From assembly GCA_022870745.1 (NCBI GenBank), contig CP085323.1, positions 1,240,001 to 1,304,000 of the forward strand: 64,000 nucleotides of DNA, in the 5' to 3' direction. A program made the translations under genes and the position numbers. Positions within the stretch are counted from its first letter, which is position 1; every line of letters starts with the position of its first letter. The stretch is from Silvibacterium acidisoli (lineage in GTDB: Bacteria > Acidobacteriota > Terriglobia > Terriglobales > Acidobacteriaceae). The notes under the pieces are model-generated. The model saw only the letters and a program-made list of their open reading frames with translations, had not been told where the DNA came from and made no database searches. Shown here in pieces: positions 17,706-29,309 of the stretch.

Positions 17706-20639
17706 TTAGCGGTTGTTATCAAGAACTTCCGCCAGGTGCCGAGCAGGCCGGACGCGGTTCTGCGAGACCTGTTCGCGGCAGCTGAAGCCGTCGCTGACCA
17801 GCAACGTGTCTTCTGGAGCAGTTCGGAAGGCAGGCAGCAGCCGGCGCTCCGCGAGGCTTTGCGAGATCTCAAACTTCTCCGCCTCAAAACCGAATGGGCC
17901 CGCCATGCCGCAGCAGCCGGAATCGAGCACTGTGACCTCCGCTCCGCCGCGCGAGAGAAGCTCGCGCTCCGATGCCATCTTGGTCGCGGATTTCTGATGA
18001 CAGTGACCGTGCAGCAGTACGGACTTTCCTGCCAGGTGCTCGGGTTTGTAGCCGGGCGCATGGCGCAGCAGGAAGTCGCTGAGCAGGTACGTCTGCTCGC
18101 GGAGCCGTTTCGCCTTCGGATCGTTCGGAAAGAAGTTGATCAACTCATCGCGAAAGACGCTGGCGCAGGAGGGTTCCAGGAAGACGATCGGCATGCCGCT
18201 TTCAATTTCATCGGAGAGCGAGCCCATGATCTTCACGAGGTATTCGCGGGCCTCCTTCAGGAATCCAAAATCATAGAGCGGACGGCCGCAGCAGACATGC
18301 CCTTTCGGGGCGCGAACATCGAACCCGGCTGTCGTAAGCACCGATTGTGCCGAGCCGAGCGTCTGCGGATGATAGTAGTTGTTCCACGTATCCGGCCAAA
18401 GCAGTACGGGCGGCTTGTTCTCTGCTTTTGAACCCTTGAAAAAGCTGCTGAAGCTCCGCGGCGCAAAGCGAGGCAGCGTCCGCTCAGGAGCGATGCCCAG
18501 AACCGCTTTGATGGCATGGCTCAAGCCGGGTATCGACATCGGCAGATTGGCCAGTTGCGGCGTGACGCCGGGGATCGCTGAAGCCATGCGCGCCCACTTG
18601 TCCATGAATCCAAATGCATAGTGGCGCAACGGACGGCGATGGCCGTCGTAGTAGTGCGCAAGGAACTCCGACTTGTACGTGGCCATATCCACGTTGACCG
18701 GGCACTCGTTCTTGCAGGCCTTGCATGACAGGCAGAGGTCGAGTGCTTCGTGCACAGCCTCGTTCTGCCAGTCGGCCGCGTTGCCTTTCGAGAGCAGATC
18801 CCCGTCGAGCATCTCCCAGAGCAGGTGAGCGCGGCCGCGCGTGGAGTGCTGCTCTTCCTGCGTGGCCATGTAGCTGGGGCACATGGTTCCTGCTTCGGCC
18901 TTGCGGCATGCTCCGACGCCGACACAACGCAGGGTAGCTTCGGAGAGCGACCCTTTGTCGTCGGGAAACTGGAAGAAGGTCTCGCGGGGATGCGCTTCGT
19001 ATCCAGCACCGAGGCGAAGGTTCTCCGTGGGGTCGTAGACAGCAACCGGGTCGATCAACTTGCCGGGGTTCATGCTGTTCGTCGGATCCCAGAGCGCCTT
19101 GAACTCCTGGAAGGCCTGCATCAGCTCCGGTCCGAACATCTTCGGCAACAGCGCCGCGCGGGACTGCCCGTCTCCGTGTTCACCGGAGATGGAGCCTCCG
19201 TGCGCGATCACGATGTCTGTGGCTTTATCTATGAACTCGCGATACTTCGCGATGCCCTGCGTGGATTCAAGATCGAAGTTGATGCGCATGTGCACGCAGC
19301 CCTGGCCGAAGTGGCCGTACATGGCGCTGTCGTAGCCGTAGCTGTCCATCAGCTTGTAGAGCTGGCGCAAGTAGGAACCGAGCTGGGCTGGAGGAACGGC
19401 GGAATCTTCCCAGCCCTCCCAGTGGTGCGCCTGCCCGGGAACGAAGACCGTTGCGCCCAGTGCCGATTCGCGCACATGCCAGACGTGCGGAGCCTCGGCC
19501 TCGGAGTAAAGCCGCGTCGAGGGGCGCGATGGCAGGGTGTTCATGTCGGCGATGAAGCGCTCAGCCTGTTCCAGCACGTCGGTTTCATTCCACGCGCCGA
19601 ACTCTACCAACAGGAATCCATCGCCTGGCGGCAACAGCTTGATGTCATCGAGCGCGAGGCCTTTAAGACGCATGTAGCCGGTCAGCGTGGAATCGAAACC
19701 TTCAAGGCCGATGGGGTTGTGCTCGAGAATCTTCGGTACATGATCGGCAGCAACGAATGCGTCGGGAAAACCCACGACGACCAGCCGGCGGCACTGCGGA
19801 CTCGGTTTGAGATCGAGCGTTGCGTTCAGAATGGTGACGCAGGTTCCTTCGCTGCCTACCAGCGCTCGCGCGACGTGAAATCCATTTTCGGGCAGCAACT
19901 CGTCGAGGTTATAGCCGGAAACGCGGCGAGGAATGTCGGGAAAGCGCTCGCGAACCAGCTTCCCGTACCGGTCGCGGATGCGTGCGAGTCCGGCATAGAT
20001 CTGGCCCTTGCGGCCGCCAGCCGAGACGATGCGGGAAAACTCCTCGTCGCTGGTCTTGCCCACGGTCATGCGCGTGCCGTCATAAAGCAGAATGTCGAGC
20101 GAGTGAATATTGTCGACCGTCTTGCCGCCCATCAGTGCATGAGTACCGCAGGAGTTGTTGCCGATCATGCCGCCCAGCGTGCAGCGTGAATGCGTCGCAG
20201 GATCGGGCGCGAAGGTCAGCTCATGCCGTTCGGCTGCTTCCCTCACCCGGTCAAGTACGATACCCGGCTCGACCACTGCCAGCCGCGACTCGGGGTCGAG
20301 AGACACGATGTTGCGCATGTACTTCGAGAAATCCAGGACGACGGCTACGTTGCAGCACTGGCCCGCGAGGCTGGTACCGCCGCCGCGTGAGAGCACCGGA
20401 GCGCCCAGCTCGCGGCAGATCTCCATGGTCGCCTGCACATCGGCGATATCGCGCGGCAGCACTATACCGATCGGTGTCTGGCGATAGTTGGAACCGTCAG
20501 TGGAGTATAGCGCCCGCGAGCCCGCATCGAATCGGACTTCGCCGCGAATGCGTCCGGCGAGCCGCGATTCGAGTTCGCGCGCCGCCGAAAAAGACTCATG
20601 CGGATGCTTGTTGTTCAGAATGGAGAAACCGGTATTCAC
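17706..20639 (-). CDS. FAD-linked oxidase with Fe-S and CCG domains (D-lactate/glycolate dehydrogenase type)
   Basis: The 977-residue protein fuses a flavin dehydrogenase to an electron-transfer module. Residues about 55-240 are an FAD-binding PCMH domain (RGGGTSLAGQCC, GGMIGNNSCGTHAL), about 270-530 the FAD-oxidase C-terminal domain (SGEHGDGQSRAALLPKMFG). Two cysteine clusters follow: CVGVGACRKAEAGTMCP near 570-590 and CLSCKACKNECP near 632-645, the pattern of two 4Fe-4S clusters. Two CCG-type cysteine domains come last (HVCCGRPLYDFG and LDSGCCGMAGPFGFE). This arrangement is that of YdiJ-type D-2-hydroxyacid dehydrogenases passing electrons to quinone at the inner membrane. Substrate (D-lactate, glycolate or 2-hydroxyglutarate) is not readable. 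It appears monocistronic. Confidence 0.9.
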   Translation of the reverse strand: MNTGFSILNNKHPHESFSAARELESRLAGRIRGEVRFDAGSRALYSTDGSNYRQTPIGIVLPRDIADVQATMEICRELGAPVLSRGGGTSLAGQCCNVAVVLDFSKYMRNIVSLDPESRLAVVEPGIVLDRVREAAERHELTFAPDPATHSRCTLGGMIGNNSCGTHALMGGKTVDNIHSLDILLYDGTRMTVGKTSDEEFSRIVSAGGRKGQIYAGLARIRDRYGKLVRERFPDIPRRVSGYNLDELLPENGFHVARALVGSEGTCVTILNATLDLKPSPQCRRLVVVGFPDAFVAADHVPKILEHNPIGLEGFDSTLTGYMRLKGLALDDIKLLPPGDGFLLVEFGAWNETDVLEQAERFIADMNTLPSRPSTRLYSEAEAPHVWHVRESALGATVFVPGQAHHWEGWEDSAVPPAQLGSYLRQLYKLMDSYGYDSAMYGHFGQGCVHMRINFDLESTQGIAKYREFIDKATDIVIAHGGSISGEHGDGQSRAALLPKMFGPELMQAFQEFKALWDPTNSMNPGKLIDPVAVYDPTENLRLGAGYEAHPRETFFQFPDDKGSLSEATLRCVGVGACRKAEAGTMCPSYMATQEEQHSTRGRAHLLWEMLDGDLLSKGNAADWQNEAVHEALDLCLSCKACKNECPVNVDMATYKSEFLAHYYDGHRRPLRHYAFGFMDKWARMASAIPGVTPQLANLPMSIPGLSHAIKAVLGIAPERTLPRFAPRSFSSFFKGSKAENKPPVLLWPDTWNNYYHPQTLGSAQSVLTTAGFDVRAPKGHVCCGRPLYDFGFLKEAREYLVKIMGSLSDEIESGMPIVFLEPSCASVFRDELINFFPNDPKAKRLREQTYLLSDFLLRHAPGYKPEHLAGKSVLLHGHCHQKSATKMASERELLSRGGAEVTVLDSGCCGMAGPFGFEAEKFEISQSLAERRLLPAFRTAPEDTLLVSDGFSCREQVSQNRVRPARHLAEVLDNNR

Positions 20640-20739
20640 AGGCGAATCCCTATCGTTTCCAGGCTCGATCTCATTTCCTCAAGCCTCGCTGGCCGCCCGG
20701 TTCGTCCTGGCTCAAAGCGACGATGCATGGCGGCGTCTG

Positions 20740-21297
20740 CTAGTGAATGAGTCCCGAGCCCGGCCACTCGTATACCACTACGCCGAGGTCGTTCAATGCG
20801 TTGATGGTCGCCTCAACATTGCGGCGCACCGGAACGCGATCGGCACGCAGCGCCATCGAATCCTCATCGACAGCCACCACGCGCCCGTAAGGCCACGCGT
20901 CCTCGGGGAGCGCAGCCAACGCCTCGGGCAGATCGGAGAGGCGGATCACCAGCTCGCGCTTGCGGGCATCAGCCGGATGCATCATGCTGCCGCTCAGCAC
21001 ATCGCTCTTCGGTCCCTCGGGATACATGATGCGCAGCGTCAGGTTTTTCTTGCCGACGATCAGGAAAGGATTGCCCCAGCTCTCCTTCGTATGAATCGCC
21101 AGGTAACGCGTCTTCGATGGCGGAGGGATCTGGTCGAGTTGGTCACGATCGTTCGAACGCGCCGTGGCAGCAGCCTTCGCCTGCTGCGGGGTCGATGCAG
21201 GTGTGGCGTTTACCGGAGGGTTCTGGTTGCCATGCCCACAGGCGACAAGGGCGATTGCAAAGGCCAGGGTGCAGGGAATAGTTACGAATCTTTTCAT
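20740..21297 (-). CDS. Lipoprotein of unknown function
   Basis: The 185-residue product begins with a lipoprotein signal (MKRFVTIPCTLAFAIALVAC) whose LVAC lipobox would be lipidated at Cys20. A Pro/Thr/Ala linker (about 25-55) leads to a compact domain (TRYLAIHTKESWGNPFLIVG, then LTLRIMYPEGPKSDVLSG) that I do not recognise. No catalytic or metal motif is evident. It is the gene before the FAD-linked dehydrogenase on the same strand, 100 bases away, which may or may not be a shared transcript. Function unknown. Confidence 0.72.
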   Translation of the reverse strand: MKRFVTIPCTLAFAIALVACGHGNQNPPVNATPASTPQQAKAAATARSNDRDQLDQIPPPSKTRYLAIHTKESWGNPFLIVGKKNLTLRIMYPEGPKSDVLSGSMMHPADARKRELVIRLSDLPEALAALPEDAWPYGRVVAVDEDSMALRADRVPVRRNVEATINALNDLGVVVYEWPGSGLIH

Positions 21298-21403
21298 CAG
21301 ACGAGTGCGGAAATGCTGAGCAGATTCAGCATAACAGGGGAGGAAGCAGCGCTGCGGCCGGTGATGGAAGGTTCAGCCGGTGTGCCGGTTAGCTTTCCGA
21401 ATT

Positions 21404-21444
21404 AAGGATTGTCATTCCGAATGAACTTCGGAATGACAATCCTT
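21404..21444. terminator. 18-bp perfect hairpin with TTGTCATTCC arm
   Basis: Perfect 18-base arms (21404-21421 and 21427-21444) enclose a five-base loop. It lies just after the stop of nusB (21471, minus strand). The core ATTGTCATTCC / GGAATGACAAT resembles the palindrome at 4603-4640, so it may be both a terminator and a member of an intergenic repeat family. There is only a short T run on either side. Confidence 0.7.
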
Positions 21445-21470
21445 TAGAGAAGCAGACTCCAGCCCGGAAT

Positions 21471-21899
21471 CTATCCCTTCGCGTTCAGCCGCTCTTTCCC
21501 GATCGCATCGAGCACGCCGTTGAGGAAATTGATCGACTCTGGCGCCGAGTAGCGCTTGGCGATCTCGAGTGCCTCGTTAATGACGATCTGGTGCGGCGTT
21601 CCGGGGAAGCCGATCATCTCCGCCACGGCCATGCGTAGAACGTTACGATCGACCGCCGACATGCGCGTCAGCTTCCAGTTTGCCGAGTGGCTCTCGATCG
21701 TCTGATCGATCTCTTCCTCGCGAGCCACGGCCACGCGGAAGATGTCTTCGGCAAAACCGCGGGCCTCGTCTTCGACGTCTTCACGGGCCTGCCAGAAGGT
21801 GCTGCGCACCTCGTCCGGATTCTGCTTGCCGATGTCCGACTGGAAAAGCATCTGCATGGCGAGTTCGCGGCTCTTGCGCCGCTTGCCTACGACGCTCAT
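21471..21899 (-). CDS. nusB: Transcription antitermination factor NusB
   Basis: The 142-residue, mostly helical protein matches NusB: RRKSRELAMQMLFQSD at the N-terminus, MSAVDRNVLRMAVAEMI in the middle and INEALEIAKRYSAPES-INFLNGVLD near the end. With NusE (S10) it binds boxA RNA and promotes antitermination of rRNA operons. Its ATG overlaps the ribH stop codon (ATGA at 21899-21896), so translation is likely coupled. The ribH-nusB order is a common bacterial arrangement. Confidence 0.95.
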   Translation of the reverse strand: MSVVGKRRKSRELAMQMLFQSDIGKQNPDEVRSTFWQAREDVEDEARGFAEDIFRVAVAREEEIDQTIESHSANWKLTRMSAVDRNVLRMAVAEMIGFPGTPHQIVINEALEIAKRYSAPESINFLNGVLDAIGKERLNAKG

Positions 21900-22771
21900 T
21901 CGGACGCCACTTTCTGGTCGATCTTGCGGTTGAGCGACACCATCTCGATGGCCGCCGAGGCCGCCTCGAATCCCTTGTTTCCCGCCTTCAGCCCGGCCCG
22001 GTCAAGCGCCTGCTCCAACGTCTCGCAGGTCAACACGCCAAACGCATGGGGAATTCCCGTCTCCTGTTGCGATTGCCCGATGCCGCGCGAGACTTCGTTA
22101 TAGATGGCCTCGTAGTGGGCGGTTTCGCCGCGCAGCAGTACGCCGAGAGTAATTACCGCATCGACCAGCTTGGTTTCGGCCACCTTGCGGGCTGCGGCAG
22201 GAATCTCCCATGCGCCGGGTACGCGGAGGATATGGACTTCGTCCTTACGGGCGCCGCTGCGGTAGAGGCAGTCAAGCGCGCCCTCGAGCAGGCGATCTGT
22301 GATCACCGAGTTCCAGCGGGCTACGATGATGGCGAATTTCGCCCCTTCAGCAGATAGGTCGCCAGCAAGCGCCACCGGCTTGCCCCGGAGCGGCTCGTCC
22401 CATTCCCAGAAGGCGTACACGATGCCCGGAACCGGCTCAGCGGTGAAAACACGGGACTTCCAGAAGGTTTCCGCCGTCTCCGAGATGCGCTTCGGCGCTT
22501 CGGCAGCGCTCAAGTTGGTGGCAAGCCAGTGCTCGATCACGCCACGCACGGCATCGAGTTGCGTGACCTCGATCCAGGTATCGGTTGCACCCTGCTTCAT
22601 GCCATCCACGAACTCAAGATTGCCGAGCGGAGCCAGGAATGGGCGTCCGCGGTCTCCCTCCCTGTTCCAGGACTGGCCGTCTTCAAAACCAAGTGCCGCG
22701 AAGAAGCTCACCAGCGTGTCGTAAACAGCGGGAGAGCTCGCAGGTCGTACGAGAGTAATGCCTTTAATCAT
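21896..22771 (-). CDS. ribH: 6,7-dimethyl-8-ribityllumazine synthase with extra N-terminal VOC-like domain
   Basis: The last 150 residues of this 291-residue protein are lumazine synthase, the enzyme that condenses the butanone phosphate and the ribitylamino-uracil to form the riboflavin precursor: VARWNSVITDRLLEGALD, VPGAWEIPAAARK, LGVLLRGETAHYEAI with the catalytic His in TAH, and GLKAGNKGFEAA. RibH is normally about 155 residues. The first 135 residues are an added domain whose strands and helices (ITLVRPASSPAVYDTL, FFAALGFE, WIEVTQLDAVRGVIEHWL, YAFWEWDEP) look like a glyoxalase/VOC fold; no clear metal-ligand set can be assigned. There is no internal ribosome site that would make a separate RibH. 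It is translationally coupled to nusB. Confidence 0.92.
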   Translation of the reverse strand: MIKGITLVRPASSPAVYDTLVSFFAALGFEDGQSWNREGDRGRPFLAPLGNLEFVDGMKQGATDTWIEVTQLDAVRGVIEHWLATNLSAAEAPKRISETAETFWKSRVFTAEPVPGIVYAFWEWDEPLRGKPVALAGDLSAEGAKFAIIVARWNSVITDRLLEGALDCLYRSGARKDEVHILRVPGAWEIPAAARKVAETKLVDAVITLGVLLRGETAHYEAIYNEVSRGIGQSQQETGIPHAFGVLTCETLEQALDRAGLKAGNKGFEAASAAIEMVSLNRKIDQKVASE

Positions 22772-23100
22772 GACTCTTTAAAGGTATCAGGACGGCATCT
22801 GCAGTGTTGAGACACAGTGTCTTTTTGGTGTCACTTTAAAGCCCTCTGCCCCAGCTTCGATTTCGGGGCAATCGCGGTGAAGCCTGATCCCGTGACCAGC
22901 TTCGGGTAAAAGTCCGACTGTCGAGACAAAACCACCGCTGAAAAAGATCGTGCGGCAACAAACCCAGCAGTGTCAGCAATTTATAAAGTTGATAATAAGA
23001 CGCTCATGTTTTATGCATCTTTCGCGCTACAGTCCTCATCAGATCAAATGCAAGCCGGTCTCCCGGCCGGCAAACTACACAGCTTCGGAGGAAATGAACC
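22772..23100. other. Intergenic region between divergent ribH and hsp20
   Basis: This 329-base gap lies between divergent genes. It holds a short palindrome (AGACAC-A-GTGTCT, 22810-22822) followed by five T, a weak TGCCCC/GGGGCA stem near 22847-22870, and an AT-rich tract (22978-23020) likely to carry the heat-shock gene promoter. I found no CIRCE element (TTAGCACTC-N9-GAGTGCTAA) and no convincing open frame. Confidence 0.45.
22989..23017 (+). promoter_or_regulatory. Candidate promoter for hsp20
   Basis: TTGATA (22989-22994) and TATGCA (23012-23017) are 17 bases apart inside the only AT-rich tract before hsp20. The -10 match is poor (3 of 6), so this is a weak prediction; an alternative heat-shock sigma factor promoter could overlap it. 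Confidence 0.3.
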
Positions 23101-23583
23101 ATGGCTATCACCCGTTTTGCCCCTTATCGTGATGTCGTTTCGCTGCAGAACCGCTTGAACTCGCTCTTCCAGGACTTCAACCAGTCGCAGGCAGGCACTG
23201 ACCCGGTCGTGGCGGCTGCCTTCGTTCCCCCTGTCGATGTTTATGAGGACGAGCACAAGGTCGTTCTGAAACTGGAAGTCCCTGGGCTGAAGCGCGAAGA
23301 GATCGACATTCAGCTCGACAACCACACCCTGACCGTGCGCGGCGAGCGCAAGTTCGAGAAAGAAGAGAAGCAGGAGAACTTCCACCGCATTGAGCGCCGC
23401 TATGGAAGCTTCTACCGCTCCTTTACCCTGCCGAACACGCTCAACACCGAGCAGGTAAAGGCCGATTATGATGCCGGTGTGCTGCGTGTCGAGGTCGAGA
23501 AGCGCGCTGAAGCCAAACCCCGCCAGATCAAGGTAGAGGTAGGCAGCGCGGCTCCCAGGGTCGAGAATCAGCCGGCGGCGTAA
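23101..23583 (+). CDS. Hsp20/alpha-crystallin family small heat-shock protein
   Basis: The 160-residue protein has a short N-terminal arm, an alpha-crystallin domain (about 45-140: VPPVDVYEDEHKVVLKLEVPG, IQLDNHTLTVRGER, YGSFYRSFTLP, DAGVLRVEVEKR) and a C-terminal tail. Small heat-shock proteins hold unfolding polypeptides until ClpB and DnaK rescue them. The start has a strong GGAGGA site eight bases upstream. It is followed 172 bases later by clpB on the same strand, a functional pair of holdase and disaggregase, which suggests shared heat-shock control although no known operator is visible. Confidence 0.93.
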   Translation: MAITRFAPYRDVVSLQNRLNSLFQDFNQSQAGTDPVVAAAFVPPVDVYEDEHKVVLKLEVPGLKREEIDIQLDNHTLTVRGERKFEKEEKQENFHRIERRYGSFYRSFTLPNTLNTEQVKADYDAGVLRVEVEKRAEAKPRQIKVEVGSAAPRVENQPAA

Positions 23584-23755
23584 GCAGCAGCTTCAAGGAT
23601 GGAGAAAGCGGCGCATGGAATGAAATCTGTGCGCTGCTTTCGAACATCCAAACGAACGAAGTTTGAACAGGTATTTGTAAGAGAAAGAATGTAAGCGAGC
23701 GAATTCGCTGGAGGCCGACCGGTGTCGAGCTGACCGTTTCCTCGCTGGAGGTGAC

Positions 23756-26404
<2,649 letters not shown>

Positions 26405-26422
26405 GAACAGGCAGCACAACTG

Positions 26423-26453
26423 AAAGGCGGGAGTAATCCCGCCTTTTCTTTTG
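26423..26453 (+). terminator. Rho-independent terminator after clpB
   Basis: Ten-base arms (AAAGGCGGGA at 26423-26432, TCCCGCCTTT at 26437-26446) with a four-base loop are followed by TTCTTTT. It lies 18 bases past the clpB stop; the opposing glycosidase gene ends at 26474. Confidence 0.88.
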
Positions 26454-26473
26454 CCCGCTGTTTTCTTGTCGTC

Positions 26474-29173
26474 CTACCGAGAAGCAGGCTCGAGGACGGA
26501 TTCCCGGGTACGAACCTTCTGGAATTCTTTGAGGTAAGGAGAAAGGTCCAGCGCAGAGCCCTGCTTCACGACAAAGGGATTGATCTTTACAACATCGGCC
26601 TCGTCACTCGGCGTGCCGATGGGTTCAATCTTCAGTTCTTTGAGAGTGATGTTGCTGTCGCCGAATGTGCGGGTAATCTTAAGAACGCACTTCCCTTCCG
26701 CAGGTGAGTACTCGAGGTCTGCCCAGAAGCGCGGAAAGAACAGAGGCAGGGTTGTTTGCTTCTGCCCTGGCAGCAGCGTGGGGCTGAGTGTAATTCTTTG
26801 CCCGGGAACATCCAGCGCCGCGTTGCTCAGAACATCTGAAATGAACCATGTCACCGGCCCCGCTACATAGGTAAGTTCACCTGGATTCCAGAGGTTCTGG
26901 CTCCACGTCCAGCCGCCGCGCAGGTGCACCATCTGGATGTGGCGCATGATGTCGAGACCATCGGCAACATTCCCGAGCTGAATCGCCGCCATCGCGGTAT
27001 AGCTCTCCAGGTAAAACGGCCATGTCCGCGAGCCCGGCATATCGACACCGCGCTGCATCTCCATGTCCCACACCTTGGGCGCATAGAAGTCTGGAGAAGA
27101 AATGACGGCGGTGCGCAGCTGCGTATCGATCGATGATTCTGCTTTTTCAAAAGGAAGCACATCGCCCCAGCCCGCGTATCGGCTCAGGAACTGGCCAGCC
27201 AGTTGACCGCTGAAGAGCCGGTCGTCACGGCGGTTCGCGCCTCCGATATCCGTCCCGTAGGCGAAGAAACGGCCGTTCCACAAAGCGTGGATCAGACCGG
27301 CCTGTGTCTTTTGAAACTGCTCTTCGGAGGAAGCTGCGAGCTTCGCATCTCCGATCGCATGTCCCAGCACTTCGCCCGCGCGCAGGGCCGCGAGATATAC
27401 AGTTCCGGTGTATACGGAAATCTCGGGATGAGGAAAGTCGTCGTAGGTCTGACCGCCGACCGGGATGAAGGATTGATCTTTCACCTGCGCTTGCATATAG
27501 GAAAAGCCCCGCCGGATGTGTTCGGCATTTTTTTTCACAAACGAATCGTCGCCGGTCTGCTGATAGTCCTTCGCAACCTGGATCACCCACGAAGCGGTGT
27601 TGTCGATCATCTTCTCGTGGGGTACGGGTGTGTCGCCCTGGCGATCCGCGATGCCGACGAAGTAGCTGCCGTCAAAGTGCAGGATGCCTCCGTCGGTGTC
27701 CTGCGTGTCGGCAAAGCGTTGCAGCTCGGCCCTGTCGAGTTCGGTGAAAAACTTCTGGTAGACCGGATGCGCCGCAAGCCGCTGGTCCATCGTCCCGGCA
27801 AGCCCTCCCATGCCGCCTTCGATGACGCTGAAGTCTCCGCTCTTGTTGAGCATGGTGTTGGTGTACATCGTGTAGGCGCTGTTGATCAGCTTGAACTGGA
27901 GCCAGCCAGGAAGAGTGCTTGCGAGGATGGGCTGCTGCCACGCCAGTGTCTCTTCGAGAATCCGTTCACGCTGAGCAATCTCGTATGCGATGAGCGAATC
28001 GAAATTCGGGAAGTAATTTTGAAAGAAGCGGCCATAGCCGGTGGTACCGAAGCGGTTTTCGGCCTTAGGTGGTGGCGGCACGGACCATGTGACGAGAAAG
28101 CGGAAGGTCTGCTTCCCTCCCCCGGCGATATGAGCTTTGATCGCTACCACACTCGCGTTTGACGGTGCACTGTTGCCACTTAACTCTGCCGCGCCGTCGT
28201 GATCTGGAAAGTCGCCGTTTTCGCGAAAGCTTTTCCAGTTCTCGGAACTGTCCGAAGGATTCCACGAGGAGCTTGTACTCACCGTGCCGTCCTGTTTTTC
28301 CGCAAGAAGAGCAACGGCATCGATGTAGTTCTGGAAGGTCGCCTGGCGAATCGATGGCGTTGAGGCAGCGAACTGGCGCAGACCGTGAAAGCCGTCGGCA
28401 TCGAGTGCGGTCACGCGGGTAGCGGGCGCGGCAATCGCAACGAGCTTCGATATATCGAACGCGCCATGGTAGCCGGTGCGCTCTGCTCCCGGAGCGACAT
28501 CGTAGATTCCGCGGCCGATCAGGTCAGGCCATGACAGCGCGACCGAAGCTTCCACTGGTTTCGAATCGGAGTTTGCCAGGGTGACCTCGATCCAGAAGCC
28601 AGGCAGCGATGAATCCTTCACATCGTGCGGAACAAAGCCGCTGTGCGCATATACCGAGACCAGCGAATGCAGGCTGCTTGCGATCGGACTATCAAAGGAC
28701 AGCCTTGCCGTCGGAAAGAGGCCGCGATAGGTCGAGTGCGCGTAGCCTTCCATACCGCAGAGATTCCGGCGATCTCTCTGCAGACGAATGGACGCCACGT
28801 TGCCGGAGGAATCCTTCTCCCATACCGCGAGGAACGCTTCCTTGTCCCACTCGGGATGCTCGGATCGAGCCCTTGCCACACCGCTGTCCGTGGACCAGTT
28901 GTTGATCGCAACGCGTGTGAAATGTCCATCGGGAGCGAGGTCAACCGCGCCGACTCCGATGCCACCCAGCGGAACACCGCTGGGCCCGGGAGCGTCATGC
29001 AGTGCCAGGTAATTTGCCGGCTCGCCGCTCGCGCTGCTTACATCCGCCAGAAAACGACTGTTAGCCTGCTGAGCGCCGTAGTCATCCTGTGCGTTTCCAT
29101 GCCACGGCTGCGCCAGGGTTGCAGCTACCATCACACAAATTGACCAGACTCTTCCTGCTGATGGTGCTCGCAT
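26474..29173 (-). CDS. GH116-type glycosidase (glucosylceramidase/GBA2-like), exported
   Basis: The 899-residue protein starts at ATG 29173 with AAGGAG upstream and has a signal peptide ending near GNAQ. The N-terminal beta-sandwich domain carries GVPLGGIGVGAVDL, typical of GBA2-related GH116 enzymes. The (alpha/alpha)6 catalytic domain (about 400-800) has FSVIEGGMGGLAGTMDQR, giving Glu452 as probable nucleophile, and GGQTYDDF, where Asp578 matches the acid/base Asp in the TYDxW segment of characterised members. It should cleave beta-linked glucosides or xylosides outside the cytoplasm. Catalytic residues are assigned by motif, and the spacing between them (126) is shorter than in the human enzyme, so this is a divergent subfamily. 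It stands alone. Confidence 0.82.
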   Translation of the reverse strand: MRAPSAGRVWSICVMVAATLAQPWHGNAQDDYGAQQANSRFLADVSSASGEPANYLALHDAPGPSGVPLGGIGVGAVDLAPDGHFTRVAINNWSTDSGVARARSEHPEWDKEAFLAVWEKDSSGNVASIRLQRDRRNLCGMEGYAHSTYRGLFPTARLSFDSPIASSLHSLVSVYAHSGFVPHDVKDSSLPGFWIEVTLANSDSKPVEASVALSWPDLIGRGIYDVAPGAERTGYHGAFDISKLVAIAAPATRVTALDADGFHGLRQFAASTPSIRQATFQNYIDAVALLAEKQDGTVSTSSSWNPSDSSENWKSFRENGDFPDHDGAAELSGNSAPSNASVVAIKAHIAGGGKQTFRFLVTWSVPPPPKAENRFGTTGYGRFFQNYFPNFDSLIAYEIAQRERILEETLAWQQPILASTLPGWLQFKLINSAYTMYTNTMLNKSGDFSVIEGGMGGLAGTMDQRLAAHPVYQKFFTELDRAELQRFADTQDTDGGILHFDGSYFVGIADRQGDTPVPHEKMIDNTASWVIQVAKDYQQTGDDSFVKKNAEHIRRGFSYMQAQVKDQSFIPVGGQTYDDFPHPEISVYTGTVYLAALRAGEVLGHAIGDAKLAASSEEQFQKTQAGLIHALWNGRFFAYGTDIGGANRRDDRLFSGQLAGQFLSRYAGWGDVLPFEKAESSIDTQLRTAVISSPDFYAPKVWDMEMQRGVDMPGSRTWPFYLESYTAMAAIQLGNVADGLDIMRHIQMVHLRGGWTWSQNLWNPGELTYVAGPVTWFISDVLSNAALDVPGQRITLSPTLLPGQKQTTLPLFFPRFWADLEYSPAEGKCVLKITRTFGDSNITLKELKIEPIGTPSDEADVVKINPFVVKQGSALDLSPYLKEFQKVRTRESVLEPASR

Positions 29174-29309
29174 CCTGCGCTTGCTCCTTTGTCATCTTTG
29201 TTTCCATGATAAGTCGATGGGCACGGCGGAAATCCATAGCTCGTGACCTCGCTGTAATTTTTCGGCGACCTGGAATGGCATATGCTCATCCATGCAGGAA
29301 GGAGAGTTT

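Noticed and set aside
22772-23100. CIRCE/HrcA site upstream of hsp20
   Set aside because: I searched by eye for TTAGCACTC-N9-GAGTGCTAA and close variants and found none, so no heat-shock repressor site is reported.
27181-27220. Loss of the GH116 acid/base Asp (SGQLAGQF in place of SDQ-AGQ)
   Set aside because: On a second look this Gly656 is in the SDQxAGQ segment, which is over 200 residues from the nucleophile. The acid/base Asp of characterised GH116 enzymes is in the TYDxW segment, and GGQTYDDF here keeps it (Asp578).
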